64,000 nt of DNA, taken from contig OZ022508.1 of the NCBI GenBank assembly GCA_963989385.1, forward strand, positions 30,774,166 to 30,838,165, written 5' to 3'. Positions 33,251-44,598 of this stretch are shown here, in pieces. A model generated the notes under the pieces. The model had not been told where the DNA came from. It worked only from the letters and a program-made list of their open reading frames with translations, and made no database searches. Within the stretch, counting starts at the first letter, position 1. Every line of letters starts with the position of its first letter. Source of the DNA: Ctena decussata (Eukaryota > Mollusca > Bivalvia > Lucinida > Lucinidae). Made by a program: the position numbers and the translations under genes.

Positions 33251-33490
33251 GTAAATGACTTCATTTGACAAACGGATAATTTTTGCATCGGACACATATC
33301 ATTAGTACGGGGTAGCTGCTTTTTACGACATTGAAATCGGTCTTTTAAAACCTAAAATAAAGATAATATGTAACTTATTTTCTTATATTCTGTAATTTGA
33401 TTCGTGGCCCATTAAGAGCAATATGATGTTTTTTTAAACGTTGTTTGCCGGCTGGTGATTTGTCATGAGTGTTTTTTTGGTGTTTTTCAG

Positions 33491-33602
33491 GATTTACAGA
33501 ATCAAAAGAACAAAAGCTGCATCCAGTTTGTTGCTATATTCCTTTGCCTTGGAATTGTGGGTTTTTATCACGACAATGCTTCTCATTTACGCAATACTTT
33601 GA
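33491..33602 (+). pseudogene. Terminal exon copy G: frameshifted
   Basis: The acceptor is TGGTGTTTTTCAG|GAT. Phase 0 begins DLQNQKNKSCIQFVAIFLC and continues hydrophobic to residue 25, where a run of five T (after GTGGG) carries one base too many relative to the other copies. As it stands, the frame leaves the membrane segment and runs to a stop at 33635-33637 with polar residues. The alternative frame after the T run is hydrophobic again and reaches TGA at 33600-33602, the stop position expected from the other copies (112 nt here, 37 codons plus one base). It is best read as a decayed member of the array. A sequencing error in the T run is the alternative. Confidence 0.5.
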
Positions 33603-33626
33603 GTGTCAGTTCGTGCAAGGAACTGA

Positions 33627-33822
33627 TTAACCCATAAAGCGCCAAAAAGCAGACGACAAAATTTACGTCTGCAGAATTTCAAAAAATGTCTCGTTCAAGC
33701 GATATCATATTGAAAATTTGAACACTAGAGGGCAAACAGTGTAGCTCATTATGAGCCACCTCATCTGGATTTACACTGTTTGCCAAATCAACAATTTTAA
33801 TTTTTCGCGCTTTAAGGGTTAA
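33627..33822. mobile_element. piggyBac-like MITE with TTAA flanks
   Basis: TTAA-CCCATAAAGCGCCAAAAA at the left and TTTTTCGCGCTTTAAGGG-TTAA at the right. TTAA target duplications with CCC-starting ends are typical of piggyBac elements. The 196-bp unit contains the GCAAACAGTGTAGCTC..TTACACTGTTTGCC core also found at 20898. It begins just after the frameshifted frame of copy G would enter it. Confidence 0.7.
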
Positions 33823-34092
33823 GTGTGAATTTAGGTGAATGTTTGTGTACTTCCGGGGGTTACGCCTCTACCATTTGTATTTGTACGTGTCTAGATGGAT
33901 TGATGACTGGCGATTTTATGTCTTTTTTAACAGTATTGCAGTCAAATCCGGACGATTGGAAGGTGTTAATAAAAGGCCATGTGCAATGGAACTCCCTTAA
34001 TGGTTGGAAGGATTTCCGCCCCAAGCCGGGTCTCGAACCCGGGACCGCTATATCACTAGGCTAGTGCTTAACCCACTGAGCTACCGGGGCTT
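33823..34092 (-). mobile_element. tRNA-Thr-like SINE, reverse orientation
   Basis: On the minus strand, 34090 to 34018 reads GCCCCGGTAGCTCAGTGGGT..GGTCCCGGGTTCGAGACC..TTGGGGC, with a pairable acceptor stem and an anticodon-loop-like CTAGTGA. The anticodon stem has two mismatches and a body extends to about 33825, so it is a SINE rather than a functional tRNA gene. Confidence 0.55.
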
Positions 34093-35374
34093 CTTAGTAG
34101 GTCTCTTCTAAATCGGGACCAACTGTTTAAAGTGAATGGACACACTGTCAGGGACATCTTCTCTGCCATTTTTTGCCTCCCTTTTTGATAAGGGTCAGCT
34201 TTTACCTTTACCTATTCGAGGTCTTCTGTTTTTCTCTTATAACCTGGGGATATCACCTAACTTATGTCCCCTGTCCATGTATACTGACACAAACAAAAAA
34301 CGTCCGCTTTACAATTGAGTCTGTGAATTCCAAATGTACATAGACATTTCAATCAAATGTAACGTTTCAATAACGTCAATTATTCAGCAATGGTGTGCGC
34401 TGAACAAAAATCAATTCAATGATCACCGGCGCAAATGACAATGCGACAAGCGCCAGTTCCCAAATTCCGAAAGGCACAAAATCAGCATCTCGCGTGTTCT
34501 TCATGTTTTAACCATCGCAGCACATCCCAGCTTCACTAAGCAGACACGCTGTTGAGATTGAATGGGTGCTAGATGCACTCCTGATCTTCACGACCACTGG
34601 CATAAATCTGTCACGTAAAGTGACGTCACAAAACGGCGATCAAAACCGTGCGTAGATACACGCAGACATTGCCTTGTTGGTCCATCTGTTTTGAAATCAG
34701 TGGCATTGGACTACTTCAAAATTCATTTCAGCCATCTATAGCATTGAAATCAGCATCATTCAGCATCGCAAAAAGTTGGTTACTAAATTTCCTGATTACT
34801 TTACTGTAAGGGGTGGGTTTATAAAACCGGGATTTCACATTTCAGCCAGCTTTATTTTTCATTTTCTGATGCATGTTGTCATTATCGTACACAAGTATAG
34901 TCAAATAAAACAAAAATAGTGTCAAAATGATGAACGGTTATGGAGATATGGAAGTTCTAATATCGTTATTATTTTAATTAAAAGGGAGATAATTTCATAA
35001 ATCGAAGCATTTGGGCTGCTTTCTCGTTCATTTAATAAGCTGTTTTGTTTTTAAAATTTGATTTTTCGTTTTACGACGTTTCTGACCCTCGTTTAACGCA
35101 AAACGTTTCAGGTTCAGATGAAGAAACTGCTGCTGAGGGATAAAATGCTGTTTTAACATTAGGTTCGATAAATCTTTTGGCAATGGAAAAAAATAAAACG
35201 CTTACATCTTTATGCGTGCCAGATGCTCGGGACACGTTTTATTTTATTTTGTATGGCTACAACTTTACTGGTTCAAAAGATACAGAACCTTATAAAACGG
35301 ACGTTTCTTTTTTGTGTCAGTATATATGTTCAGAATACTGAATCAAAAGTACTTTTCAGTTGTTTTAATATATA
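34093..35374. other. No gene seen
   Basis: Non-coding. A remnant of the GCAAAAAT-GTTGCTTCCC dispersed family lies near 34155-34200. CGTCAC-type motifs lie near 34615-34630. The ORF at 35223-35609 is AT-rich and crosses a PAL238 stub. Confidence 0.4.
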
Positions 35375-35407
35375 TGAGCCGCGACAGGAGAAAACCAACA
35401 AAGTGCA
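35375..35407. mobile_element. PAL238 MITE, copy 10 (stub)
   Basis: Only TGAGCCGCGACAGGAGAAAA plus CCAACAAAGTG remains. Confidence 0.65.
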
Positions 35408-35702
35408 GTATAAACCAACAAAACATATCTCTAATGACACAAATGAGACAGAAGAAATTCTTTTCATTTTAGTTTATATTTTGAGGTATATTTATTTTCT
35501 TAAGGTGAAAGGGTGGAATTCCAGAGGAAGAAATTCTCCCATTTTCAATTTTGTCCGCTTTCTCAATATGTGTGTCAACTGTTTAAGAAAAGAATTCGTT
35601 TTACTTTAAGAGTAGACCCTATTATAGCAGGGCTACGCCGTGTAAAGAAGCAAATAGGAAGTCACACCAACAGCGATAACTATTGCAATGTGTAATGCTA
35701 TG

Positions 35703-35945
35703 TGAACCGCGACACGACAAAACCAACAATGTGGCTGTGCGCCCAGCGAAGGCTCAGATCAGCCTGGGCACCTGCCCAGTTTGATCAGACTCTTCGTTAA
35801 GTGCCCAAAGAGTAGCTAAAATAAGGGTCTAAGCTTCCTCCATGCGGACAGCGAAGACTCTGATCGGACTGGGCGGATGCCCTGGCTGATCTGAGTCTGC
35901 GCTGGGCGCACAACCACTTTGTTGATTTTCTCGTGTCGCGGCTCA
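35703..35945 (-). mobile_element. PAL238 MITE, copy 11 (full length)
   Basis: 243 bp. The centre carries a few extra bases (GTAGCTAAAATAAGGGTC). Confidence 0.87.
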
Positions 35946-37504
35946 ACTGTATTATTTTGCAGTTTACATTACTTTTGTAATTTAGCAGTTTGAACATGTA
36001 CGTACTTAAATGTCTATATATACATTTTTATTGCAATAGCAGGATAAATAAAGGGTCGTAGATAATAATATTTGATAACCAATTAATAATATGTTGGTTT
36101 TTTTTGTCTTTATAATGTATGCTCCAAAACTATATGTTCCAACCGTTTAGTTTATGAAATGTTTCAGTAAGTAGCTTTATAGAGACATATTATTACATGT
36201 ATCTTGCATTTGACCAGTTAACAATAATGTTGCTCGGTCAAGTGCTACAAAAATTGTATTGTTTCTATAAACAGTAATGCACAGTTCTAGCGAGACGGAT
36301 TTATACCACGGTTTTATATGCACGTGCACGTGCCAGTGTGAGTTTGCATGCATATATTGCCTAGTCTGTGAATATATTGCTTTTGCGCGCATGTTTGAAA
36401 TACTGACAAAGACTAGCGAATTACAGCCATGTTATAACATTTAAAGTAGTATTAAAGGACACTGATGAGGAATTGATACGTTATAATCCCGCATCCCACC
36501 CACGACAACAAACGGGAAACAGAAATGATCAGCTCCCTCTGAGGTACGTGGTCTACAAGCTAGCCTTTACCACACCTAAATATATGAGTCCCACAAAACA
36601 TATATACGTTTACTTTATTTTCTATTTTTATACACGAATAGCAAACAGATAAAACAAAGCTACAGATACGCGGATATAAACAATAACATCAGCATGATCA
36701 GCACGGGGAGACGTTTGATATCAGCTGCAATTCAGATAGATAAATAAAGAATACCATGTTAGTGCCTTTTGATATCAAGTTTATCAGGCGAGACCAGAAA
36801 CATCGTAGGAATGGCGAGGCTTGCCGAGCCAGTCCGACGTGTTTCTGGTCATGCATCATTAGAAGATTTTACGGTGTCAAGAGCGGCAAATAAATGATAA
36901 GCTAACGCATTTTTGTTCGAACTTGCTGAGGTCGCAAATGCGTTATGACGTAAGTCGGTGACGTCAGTTAACCAATGGAACGCTAATATCACGGTAAACG
37001 TCAGTATACAGCCAATCGTCTTCAGAGATCGCTTCTAAAGACATGACCTGATAACATTCGCGCAAGCGCAGTTCTACAGTGACATGATATCACATCATGT
37101 TATCATACCCCTGATATAGGGTGTTTTTTTTGCAGCAGATGCATGATAAACAAGAAAGCCGCTGACTTGACTTAGACCGTTAAATCTTATCCTTTTGATT
37201 ATGTTGAAACTGCACTTGAATTTGGCCATGGATTCCTGCTCCGTAAGTGCGCGTAGTTAATGTTAATTAAATGCAAAATTGGCCTTCAGATCGATCACAC
37301 CAGACACGTTGTATTTCACTGCATATTATTAACCAAAATACTAATATGTACTTGAACTAATAAATCAATAAACGAATTGATTACGCCCCGTGATTAATAG
37401 TCATGACTGAGCACTGTTTGGTCTAGCCCACGTCGTTCAATCAGTGTTTTCTTTAGCCCTGACTACCAACGGTTGCAGACATGGATTATCACAATGATTT
37501 AATT
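35946..37504. other. No gene seen; small hairpin at 36792-36850
   Basis: GACCAGAAACA (36792) and TGTTTCTGGTC (36840) form a hairpin with a GC-rich loop, inside a region with CGTCA motifs (36945-36970). No exon is recognised. Confidence 0.4.
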
Positions 37505-37743
37505 TGAGCCGCGACACGACAAACCCTTCAAAGTGACATGTGCTTCCAGCGAAGACTCAGATCAGCCTGGGCATCCGCCCAGTCTAATCAGAGTCTTCGC
37601 TGTCCGCATGAAAGTAGCTTAGACCCTTAGCTACTCTTTAAGCGCACAACAAAGACGCTGATCCGGCTGGGCGGCTGCCCAGGCTGATTTGACTTTCGCT
37701 GGATGCACATGCGACACTGTTGGTTTTGTCGTGTTGTGGCTCA
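37505..37743 (+). mobile_element. PAL238 MITE, copy 12
   Basis: 239 bp. It carries the CATGTGC..GCACATGCGACAC variant next to the ends, shared with the copies at 44361 and 56829. Confidence 0.85.
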
Positions 37744-37847
37744 ATTTTGATTAACTTGTTTTTCTTTGATGTTCTGTTGGTTTGAGCTAGGACACCACTA
37801 TTCCGAACCAAACGTTTTTTATGTATTTTGGACAATATTAGAACCTA

Positions 37848-37928
37848 AGAATCTTTGCAAGCCAAGGGAACAAAGCCCACTGTATAAGGAACAAAATGGT
37901 TTTAGTACCCTTGGCTTGCGAAGATGGA
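37848..37928. repeat. Hairpin, CTTTGCAAGCCAAGGG arms
   Basis: ATCTTTGCAAGCCAAGGG (37851) is mirrored by ACCCTTGGCTTGCGAAGAT (37907-37925), with one mismatch. It is related to 33165-33205. Confidence 0.65.
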
Positions 37929-38155
37929 ACCTACCTCTTTCCCATCCCCCGCCCATTTAGTTCGTTTTTCCACTGTCCGTTCTAAGGCGGAGGTTATGAT
38001 TTTGCTCGATCTTTTGTGGCCGTTTGGCCATCATTGTTGACCTTTTTTTCATATCTCATCTGGGTCTTTTCTTTCTTTTTAGTCCTTTTTACTTTGCGGT
38101 CACCTCCCTGGCGACGAGAAAGTTGTCTGCCTTGCTTTTTGTTACTTTTTACATT

Positions 38156-38330
38156 CAGTCAACTCTCGATATCTCAAAGTCGAAGTTCATCTCAAGCTAC
38201 TGATATTTCAAAGTAACTTTTCTGGTCCCAGAAAATCTACTCTGACATACCAGTAGCTTGAGATAACACGAATAGAAATGGGAAAAAATGGGAATTTGTC
38301 CAAATTATATTCTTCGACATTAGAAGGTAC
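38156..38330 (+). mobile_element. pogo-like MITE (CAGTCAACTCTCGATATCTC end), truncated
   Basis: The left end matches the complete copies at 49750 and 51783, and the internal TTTTCTGGTCCCAGAAAAT hairpin is shared with the latter. The right end is missing. Confidence 0.6.
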
Positions 38331-38651
38331 TTTAAAATATCAGTGTTTAATACTGTCCATATTGTGTGTATTATAGTTAGTTTATTTAATCTTCCTGTTT
38401 GGTGCCGCTGATTGGCTATAATCTATCATAGCACATTTTCAGAAGTCACCATTACGTATTTCCAATATACTTTGTTTCCTATTTTTTGTGTACATGTATG
38501 AATTTACAACAACCCGTCACTTTTATCAACTGCACAAAGTAATATGCGGTTTTGATCCTCAAGCTTGTGAATTATATTGACCCTCCTTAGCGTGTCAAGT
38601 TTAGCAAAGTAATTGATCTACAGGAAATGGTTGATTTATTTGAACTATAAA

Positions 38652-38889
38652 TGAGCCGCGACACGACAAAACCAACAAAGTGGTTGTGTGGCCAGCGCAG
38701 ACTCAGATCAGCCTGGGCATTCGCCCAGTCTGATCAGAGTCTTCGCTGTCCGCATGGATGTAGCTAAGACATTTACCTACCTTTTAAGCGCTTAGCAATG
38801 AGTCTGATCAGACAGGGAGGATTCCCAGGCTGATCTGAGTCTGCGCTCGGTGCACAACCACATTGTTGGTTTTGTCGGGTCGCGGCTCA
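38652..38889 (+). mobile_element. PAL238 MITE, copy 13 (full length)
   Basis: 238 bp, ends TGAGCCGCGACACGAC and GTCGGGTCGCGGCTCA. Confidence 0.88.
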
Positions 38890-39260
38890 AATGATTATGT
38901 ATATGTATGTGCAGTTTTAGCAATCTCTCCGGTGCAATATGATCAGGCGTGCTTATTTTCATGTCTAGAAATGGCGCAATTCCATTTCAGGCTTAACATA
39001 TTTTATTTCAGTTAAGTATACATATGCGACCAAATTTACAAGCAAATAATCTGCATGCACCAAAATGAACCATACTGGACTTGAACTCCTAACAGTGAAC
39101 CAACAAAATCTGCTATTGACAATGACAGATCCTTAAATTTACAATTAAAATTTGCGATAAGATTTATAAATATTTTATACGCCACTATATTTTAATGTGA
39201 ATACAAGTAGACTGCAATGGAATGTTTATACAGCCTTACTTTACTTAAGAATTGAAAGTT

Positions 39261-39364
39261 GATTTTTCAGCGTTCATCGTGTGATGAAGCCAGTGGGCGG
39301 AGCTAAAATTCCATGAAGCGCGAAACGGTTCTTGAAGAAATTTAGTGATGAACGCTGAGAAATC
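39261..39364. repeat. Hairpin, GATTTTTCAGCGTTCATC arms
   Basis: GATTTTTCAGCGTTCATC (39261) pairs with GATGAACGCTGAGAAATC (39347) with one mismatch. The adjacent GTGATGAAGCCAGT recurs as GTATGAAGCCAGT near 39607, suggesting a larger element of about 350 bp. Confidence 0.6.
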
Positions 39365-39761
39365 AGTTTTTTTTATTCTTATATTAATACTTTATTTGTG
39401 AACCTCTGTGCCGTTTTCGTGGTAATTTAGTGTAGAATAGGCAAAATATGGATCGAAGAAAAGTTAGTAACGACGTGTTCAGTCATAACATTAAACAGCC
39501 GTCGCCCTGACGTGGCGTCAATCGAACGTTACAAGATTCAATCAAGACATGTTTACATAAGTCGTCGCTTGACGACAACGTCACATGATCAATTGGCCTT
39601 CATCGGTGTATGAAGCCAGTTGCTCTAAAGGGTTCACCTATGGGAAGTCAGTGGCAAGTGTAAATATTTTTTCTTATCATTTATTTATGGTGTATGGATG
39701 CATCTCCATTTTTTCGCCATTTTAACAAAGAGATTTTTTGTGACTTCCTGTTTGCCTACCT

Positions 39762-40004
39762 GGCCCCGAGGTTATAAAACTTTTTTCATGCTCAACTCAG
39801 CTGAGCATGAAATTTTACCTGCTGATAAATAGCAAATTACTGATAAGTACAGTTGTTTTCTTGCTCTGTTTAGCTGAGTATGAAATTTTCTCTGCTTATG
39901 AATTTGAGAATGCCAACATTAGTTGGCATTTTCATATTTATCAGCAGAGAAAATTTCATGCTCAGGTGAGTTGAGCACGAAAAAAGTTTTATAACCTCGG
40001 GGCC
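39762..40004. mobile_element. Foldback MITE, GGCCCCGAGGTTATAAAACT ends
   Basis: The left end GGCCCCGAGGTTATAAAACT is mirrored exactly by AGTTTTATAACCTCGGGGCC. Internal TGAGCATGAAATTTT and AAAATTTCATGCTCA repeats extend the arms. 243 bp, non-coding. Confidence 0.85.
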
Positions 40005-40006
40005 TG

Positions 40007-40135
40007 GGCAACGAAAGCCTTCTAAAAGAGGATTTGCTAAAATGCTGTAAGAGGGGTATTTTCTCCGTTAGAGTTGACTACCATTGGGAAGGGATGCAAA
40101 AATGAAAATGGCAGAGTTGCTTCCCCTGTACCAAT
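40007..40135 (+). repeat. Dispersed repeat, GCAAAAAT-GTTGCTTCCC type
   Basis: GAAAGCCTTCTAAAAGAGG..GTTAGAGTTGACTACCATTG..GGGATGCAAAAATGAAAATG..GAGTTGCTTCCCC. It is the clearest copy of the family noted at 21085. Confidence 0.5.
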
Positions 40136-40574
40136 ACACCTGTCACAAAATTGGAAATGTCCTGGACAATACAATGTATTGTATTGGACTGTATATCACC
40201 CCTGATGAACTATGTATATACAAGGGCTGCTACGAAACGAAGGAGAGCTGTGTCGAAACGAAAAAGAGTCATAGTTACCAAACGACCTGATGACCACTCT
40301 TTTTCTTTTCGTCCATAGTTAACTAGGTGTGTATGTGCTGTGTTTCTGCTTTGCTTTTCACTCCAACTGTATGTAATCCACTTGTTTACAAAAATTACTC
40401 AATACAATAAAAACTAAATTGAAGACTTGTGAAAATGTGGCTACGCTACAAAACCTTCTGAAAAACGTTTACATATACTGCAGGACCACAGCTAGTCATG
40501 ATATACATGTAGCAGTGTTCAGTTAGGTGCACATTAAAATGCGTACATACAAGTGATGATCCAAAAACACCACA

Positions 40575-40690
40575 AATCGTGAGCTGTATACTATTAAACT
40601 AACTTGGTTGCCACAAATCATGAATAAGATACAATTGCCACAAATCATGAATAACTACCAGCGCCACAAATCATGAATTGTATCTTATAT
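40575..40690 (+). repeat. GCCACAAATCATGAAT short tandem repeat
   Basis: CCACAAATC(A/G)TGA occurs four times at 15-50 bp spacing, interleaved with ATAAGATACAATTG and its complement CAATTGTATCTT-like sequence. Confidence 0.6.
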
Positions 40691-42273
40691 CCAAGTAAAT
40701 TTATATGTATAAAACTAATTATAGTGAATGTCCAAAACGTTACTTCACACCTTAGCATTATTTCGGCAGGTGCATGTACATCAGGAAAGAAAAATGTGGT
40801 AACGATACAGAATCGCATTATCATGCAAAATATTTTATAGGAAGAAAACAATTGTATAAGTCATCTGATGGCATAATTTGAATAAACAAAACAAAAAAGT
40901 GAAGAAAATGCAATGCGGCCAAGTTAAATAATGCTGTGGTTCTGAGGGTTGTGATTTTAACAAAAACTTCTTTTACCATGGAGGCGCCATTAAAAAGCAG
41001 AAAACGTTGTGGTAAGATGCTACCGCGCTTTGAATATCAATTAGGAGTCAACAGGTACAAGTTATACATGAAAACCCCATTTCAGGAACCTTTTAAAATT
41101 GTGAAAATATGTCTTTGGCAATTGCGAAGTCACCTACATGTAATCAGAGACCACGCATCATTACCAGGGTGTTTCCTTTTGCAATACACGTATTCAATAC
41201 TTGAATCCTGGAAAGTCGTGACGAAGAGACAATTTATTGTTTGCGTAGTAGCGCAGCTTAGATAGCAAATGATTTTGATCCCTTTTCACATCACTCACTA
41301 TAAGTTATCGGGGACAATAACTTAAAGATTTACACCCTCAATATTTCTATTAACTTTTAAATTTCTCACAAAAGATTATATCCTAGGCATGATAATGATT
41401 GCTATTAAAAGAACATTTATCTGCCAAGTTTATGATTTGTGATTGTCACTGAAAACAGGAGAATTTAAGAAAATACACAAAAAGAGCGGCAATAGCGGGT
41501 CGCAATTCCCGCCAAAAATGAAGACTGGATACGCCCAGCAGTCAAAGTTAATCAGGTTAAAGTTATATAATGAATAATTTTAAGCCCTTTCTTAATCGAC
41601 ATCAGGCAGTTATTGGCTGAAAAGAACTCACGTGCACAGATTAGAGGCTAATGCTATTGTAACGTTATTTACTCCACCAATCATAAAATTCAAAACATGC
41701 TTGCAGAAACGCCTGTGGGAGTTAATCAATTTATGACGACAAAATATTCGTGAATATTCAAGAAGGGTATGCATTGATATATCGTCTCTGCCTCCGTAAC
41801 AAAGATGTTTTCGCTGAAGTTTTTTTGAACAAATCTTAATTATGTTGCATGCAACTAACCAGTTACACATGTACATAATTTTGTGATTATTTCATAATGA
41901 AATACGAGGGAGTATACCTTTAATGTATTTCTGCCTTGTTAGTACATGGCTCTCTAACTTCGCTAACGGAACTATGAAAAAGAGCTTGGTGAAGACATAT
42001 CGCGGACGTTAGAACATTCTGATCAGTTGACTTTCAGTAAAGTAAGGGGAAATGGCATCGCATAAGGCATGGCTTCGCACACTTCGTCGTTTGTTTGGAC
42101 ACCAGTATGATTGGCAAAGGTTTTGAAGTTACGAAATGTACTACAGGTTTCTAATCCGATGTACATGTATGTATCATCTGCATTTTGCAGCCAAACTGAA
42201 CGACACTTTCAGACCAGAATTGGTAAAGTAACGATTAACATGTTATAGCAGGCAACCACTTGTAATAATATAT
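40691..42273. other. No gene supported
   Basis: The + strand ORF at 40936-41265 (110 codons) is the longest here. It has no recognised domain and no splice-site context, and I do not call it a gene. The rest is AT-rich and featureless. Confidence 0.35.
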
Positions 42274-44183
42274 TAAAAGGGGGGAGGGGGTATCAATAAG
42301 GTGGGTTTTCCGCATCCTACCAAAGTTTTCTTTTTTTAACTGATGATATACTCCAATGTGTCTAGTTTAATGAACCATATGTGACTTTGGTCGGAAATCT
42401 CTACTTACTGAGCTATGGGTCCACAGAAGTGGATGGGGTAATCCAATATGGCTTTTGCCTGTCTTGTTAAAACACTCTCATTTGGTAGAGGAGTATAACA
42501 GACAGACATGATTTAATAAAATGATTAACAAAACATCTAAAATATATTTCCGTATCATTTTAAACTGACCAGTTATCATCAAACTCATGTCAAGGAAGCA
42601 CCTTGACATGGACAATCGGAACCCAGGACCCGCCACTGAAGGTGAGGGAATACATATTGACTTCAGCGCGGATCTCGTTTGCGTCTGCATCTGTGTCTGT
42701 GTCACATTTTAAGTCCTTCTGTGACCTTGAAAATAAGGCTAACGTCATCGAAATCTGAGCACCTCTTTAGCTTGTCATAATGATATATCTATGCAAGTAT
42801 TCAGGAATTGAATGCAAGTATTGTGGAATTGATCTTATTGTTTCAAAAGATATCCTAGGTACAGGAAATTGTCCCGCCTATTAAGATGCAGAAAATTTAA
42901 CAGTTTAAGACCTCCATTGACCTTGAAAATGGGGTCCAATTAAGCAAACTGAATCAGCTGTTTGGCTTGTCTCAATTGTATATCCAAGCAAGCTTGATCA
43001 AATTCCACAGATGCAAGTCTGGTAAATTTCTACCAGTTGATTGAAGAAATATAGTGGGTACAAACTGTCACGCCGACAACGACACAGACGACGACAGGAT
43101 CTGCTCCAAAACCATTACGCCTCTCTTAATCATAAAAATAAATGAAAACCATCTTCCAAGTTTATGTGTTCAGTCAACCATGAAAACTAGGTCATGGTGA
43201 TATTCTGGCAGCATCATCTGATTGTACTCGCCAAGGTGCTTCTTTGACATGTGTTTGATGATAACTGGTCAGTTTATTTGACAGTGACGCCGAGAAATAT
43301 TGAAAATAGAGGACAAAAATATAAAAAAAAAATCTGGATGTCAAAGGAAGTCTCTTTTGACATCATATGTTAAAATTAAACCAAATAAAATGATATGGAA
43401 ACACATTTTAGGATGTTCTGTAAATTATTTTATTAAATTTGAAACAATAAGAGCAATTCCACAATACTTGCATGGATATATCCTTATGACAAGCTTAAGA
43501 TGTGGTCAGATTTCGATGACCTTGACCATGTTTCCAAGGTGACAGAAGGACTTAATGTGTGACACAGACACAAATGCAGACGCCAACGAGATCCGCACTG
43601 AAGCCAATATGTATTCCCTCACCTTAAGTGGCGGGGGTGTGGGGTACAATAAGTAGTAATTTGACCAAAGTTGCGTAATTCTAGGCCATAAAATTGAATG
43701 AAAACCATCTTCCAAGCAAGTTTATGTGTTCAGCCAACCATAAAAACTAGGTCATTGTGAAATTCTGGTCACATCATCCAATTATTTAACAATGATGCTG
43801 ATAAATACCGGTATTGAAAATTGAGGACAAAAATATATAAAAATGCTGAATGTCAAAGGAAGTTTTTTTGACAACATATGTTCAAATTAAACCAAATAAA
43901 ATGATATGGAAATCTATTTTAGATGTTCTGTTAATCATTTTATTAAATCCTGTCTGTCTGTTGTACTCTTCTACCAAATGAGAATGTTTTTACAAGACAG
44001 GCTTAAACCATGTTGGATTACCCCGCCCACTTCTGTGGACCCATAGCTCAGTAAGTAGGGCTTTCTGACCAAAGTCACATATGGTGCAACAAACTAGACA
44101 CATTTGAGTATACCATCAGTTAAAAAAGAAAACTTTGGTAGGATGGAGAAAACCCACCTTATTGATACACCCACCCCCCTTTA
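42274..44183. mobile_element. 1.9-kb composite inverted-repeat element
   Basis: The left arm 42274-42730 is complementary to right-side sequence between about 43500 and 44183. Examples are AAGGTGGGTTTTCCGCATCC, TGAGCTATGGGTCCACAGAAG and CTCATTTGGTAGAGGAGTA (left) against TACTCTTCTACCAAATGAG, TTCTGTGGACCCATAGCTCAG and GGAGAAAACCCACCTT (right). The right side carries a direct repeat (43360-43440 and 43850-43930, CAAATAAAATGATATGGAAA). The centre has ACCTTGACC-type tandem repeat sequence (42720-43110) with CGACGACGACAGGATCTG. The right arm includes a tRNA-like GGACCCATAGCTCAG. No transposase is seen. Confidence 0.65.
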
Positions 44184-44360
44184 GATTTTGAAAGTCAAAT
44201 ATTGAAATTGCATGATTATGCAGAGTATATAAAATCTGTAATTATAGTTCTAATTTAAACTGACTACGTGTATATGGAAGAAACACAGAATCGTGACCAA
44301 ATGTTGCATTTGGCATCTTCTTTTCAGAAACAAAGTGCAGATATTCAGCTGGCAAGTTAT

Positions 44361-44598
44361 AATCCGCGACACAACAAAACCAACAAAGTAGCATGTGCGC
44401 CCAGCGAAGACTCAGATCACCCTGGGCATCCGCCCGGTCTGATCAGAGACTTCCCTACCGGCATGGAAGCAGCTTAGATCCCAAGCTACACTTTAAGTGC
44501 ACAGCAAAGACTCTAATTCGACTTTGGGTATGACCTGACAGAGCGAGTCTTCGCTGGGTACACAAGCCACTTTGTTGGTTTTGTCGTGTCGCGGCTCA
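44361..44598 (+). mobile_element. PAL238 MITE, copy 14 (diverged)
   Basis: 238 bp. The left end has lost TGAG (ATAATCCGCGACACAAC). The right half is degenerate around GGGTATGACCTGACAGAG. Confidence 0.8.

Noticed and set aside
34018..34090. Functional tRNA-Thr gene on the minus strand
   Set aside because: The acceptor stem pairs, but the anticodon stem has mismatches and SINE-like sequence continues beyond it.
35104..35150. Acceptor-like TTTCAG followed by an open frame (VQMKKLLLRDKMLF)
   Set aside because: Too short, charged, no membrane segment and no similarity to the other terminal exons.
35223..35609. 128-residue ORF, the longest in the window
   Set aside because: It crosses a PAL238 stub, is AT-driven (F, I, Y, N rich) and shows no domain.
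40575..40690. CRISPR-like array
   Set aside because: Short irregular repeats without uniform spacers in a eukaryotic context; a simple tandem repeat.
40936..41265. 109-residue ATG ORF on the + strand
   Set aside because: The length is attainable by chance here, with no domain, no splice sites at its borders and no supporting paralogue in the window.
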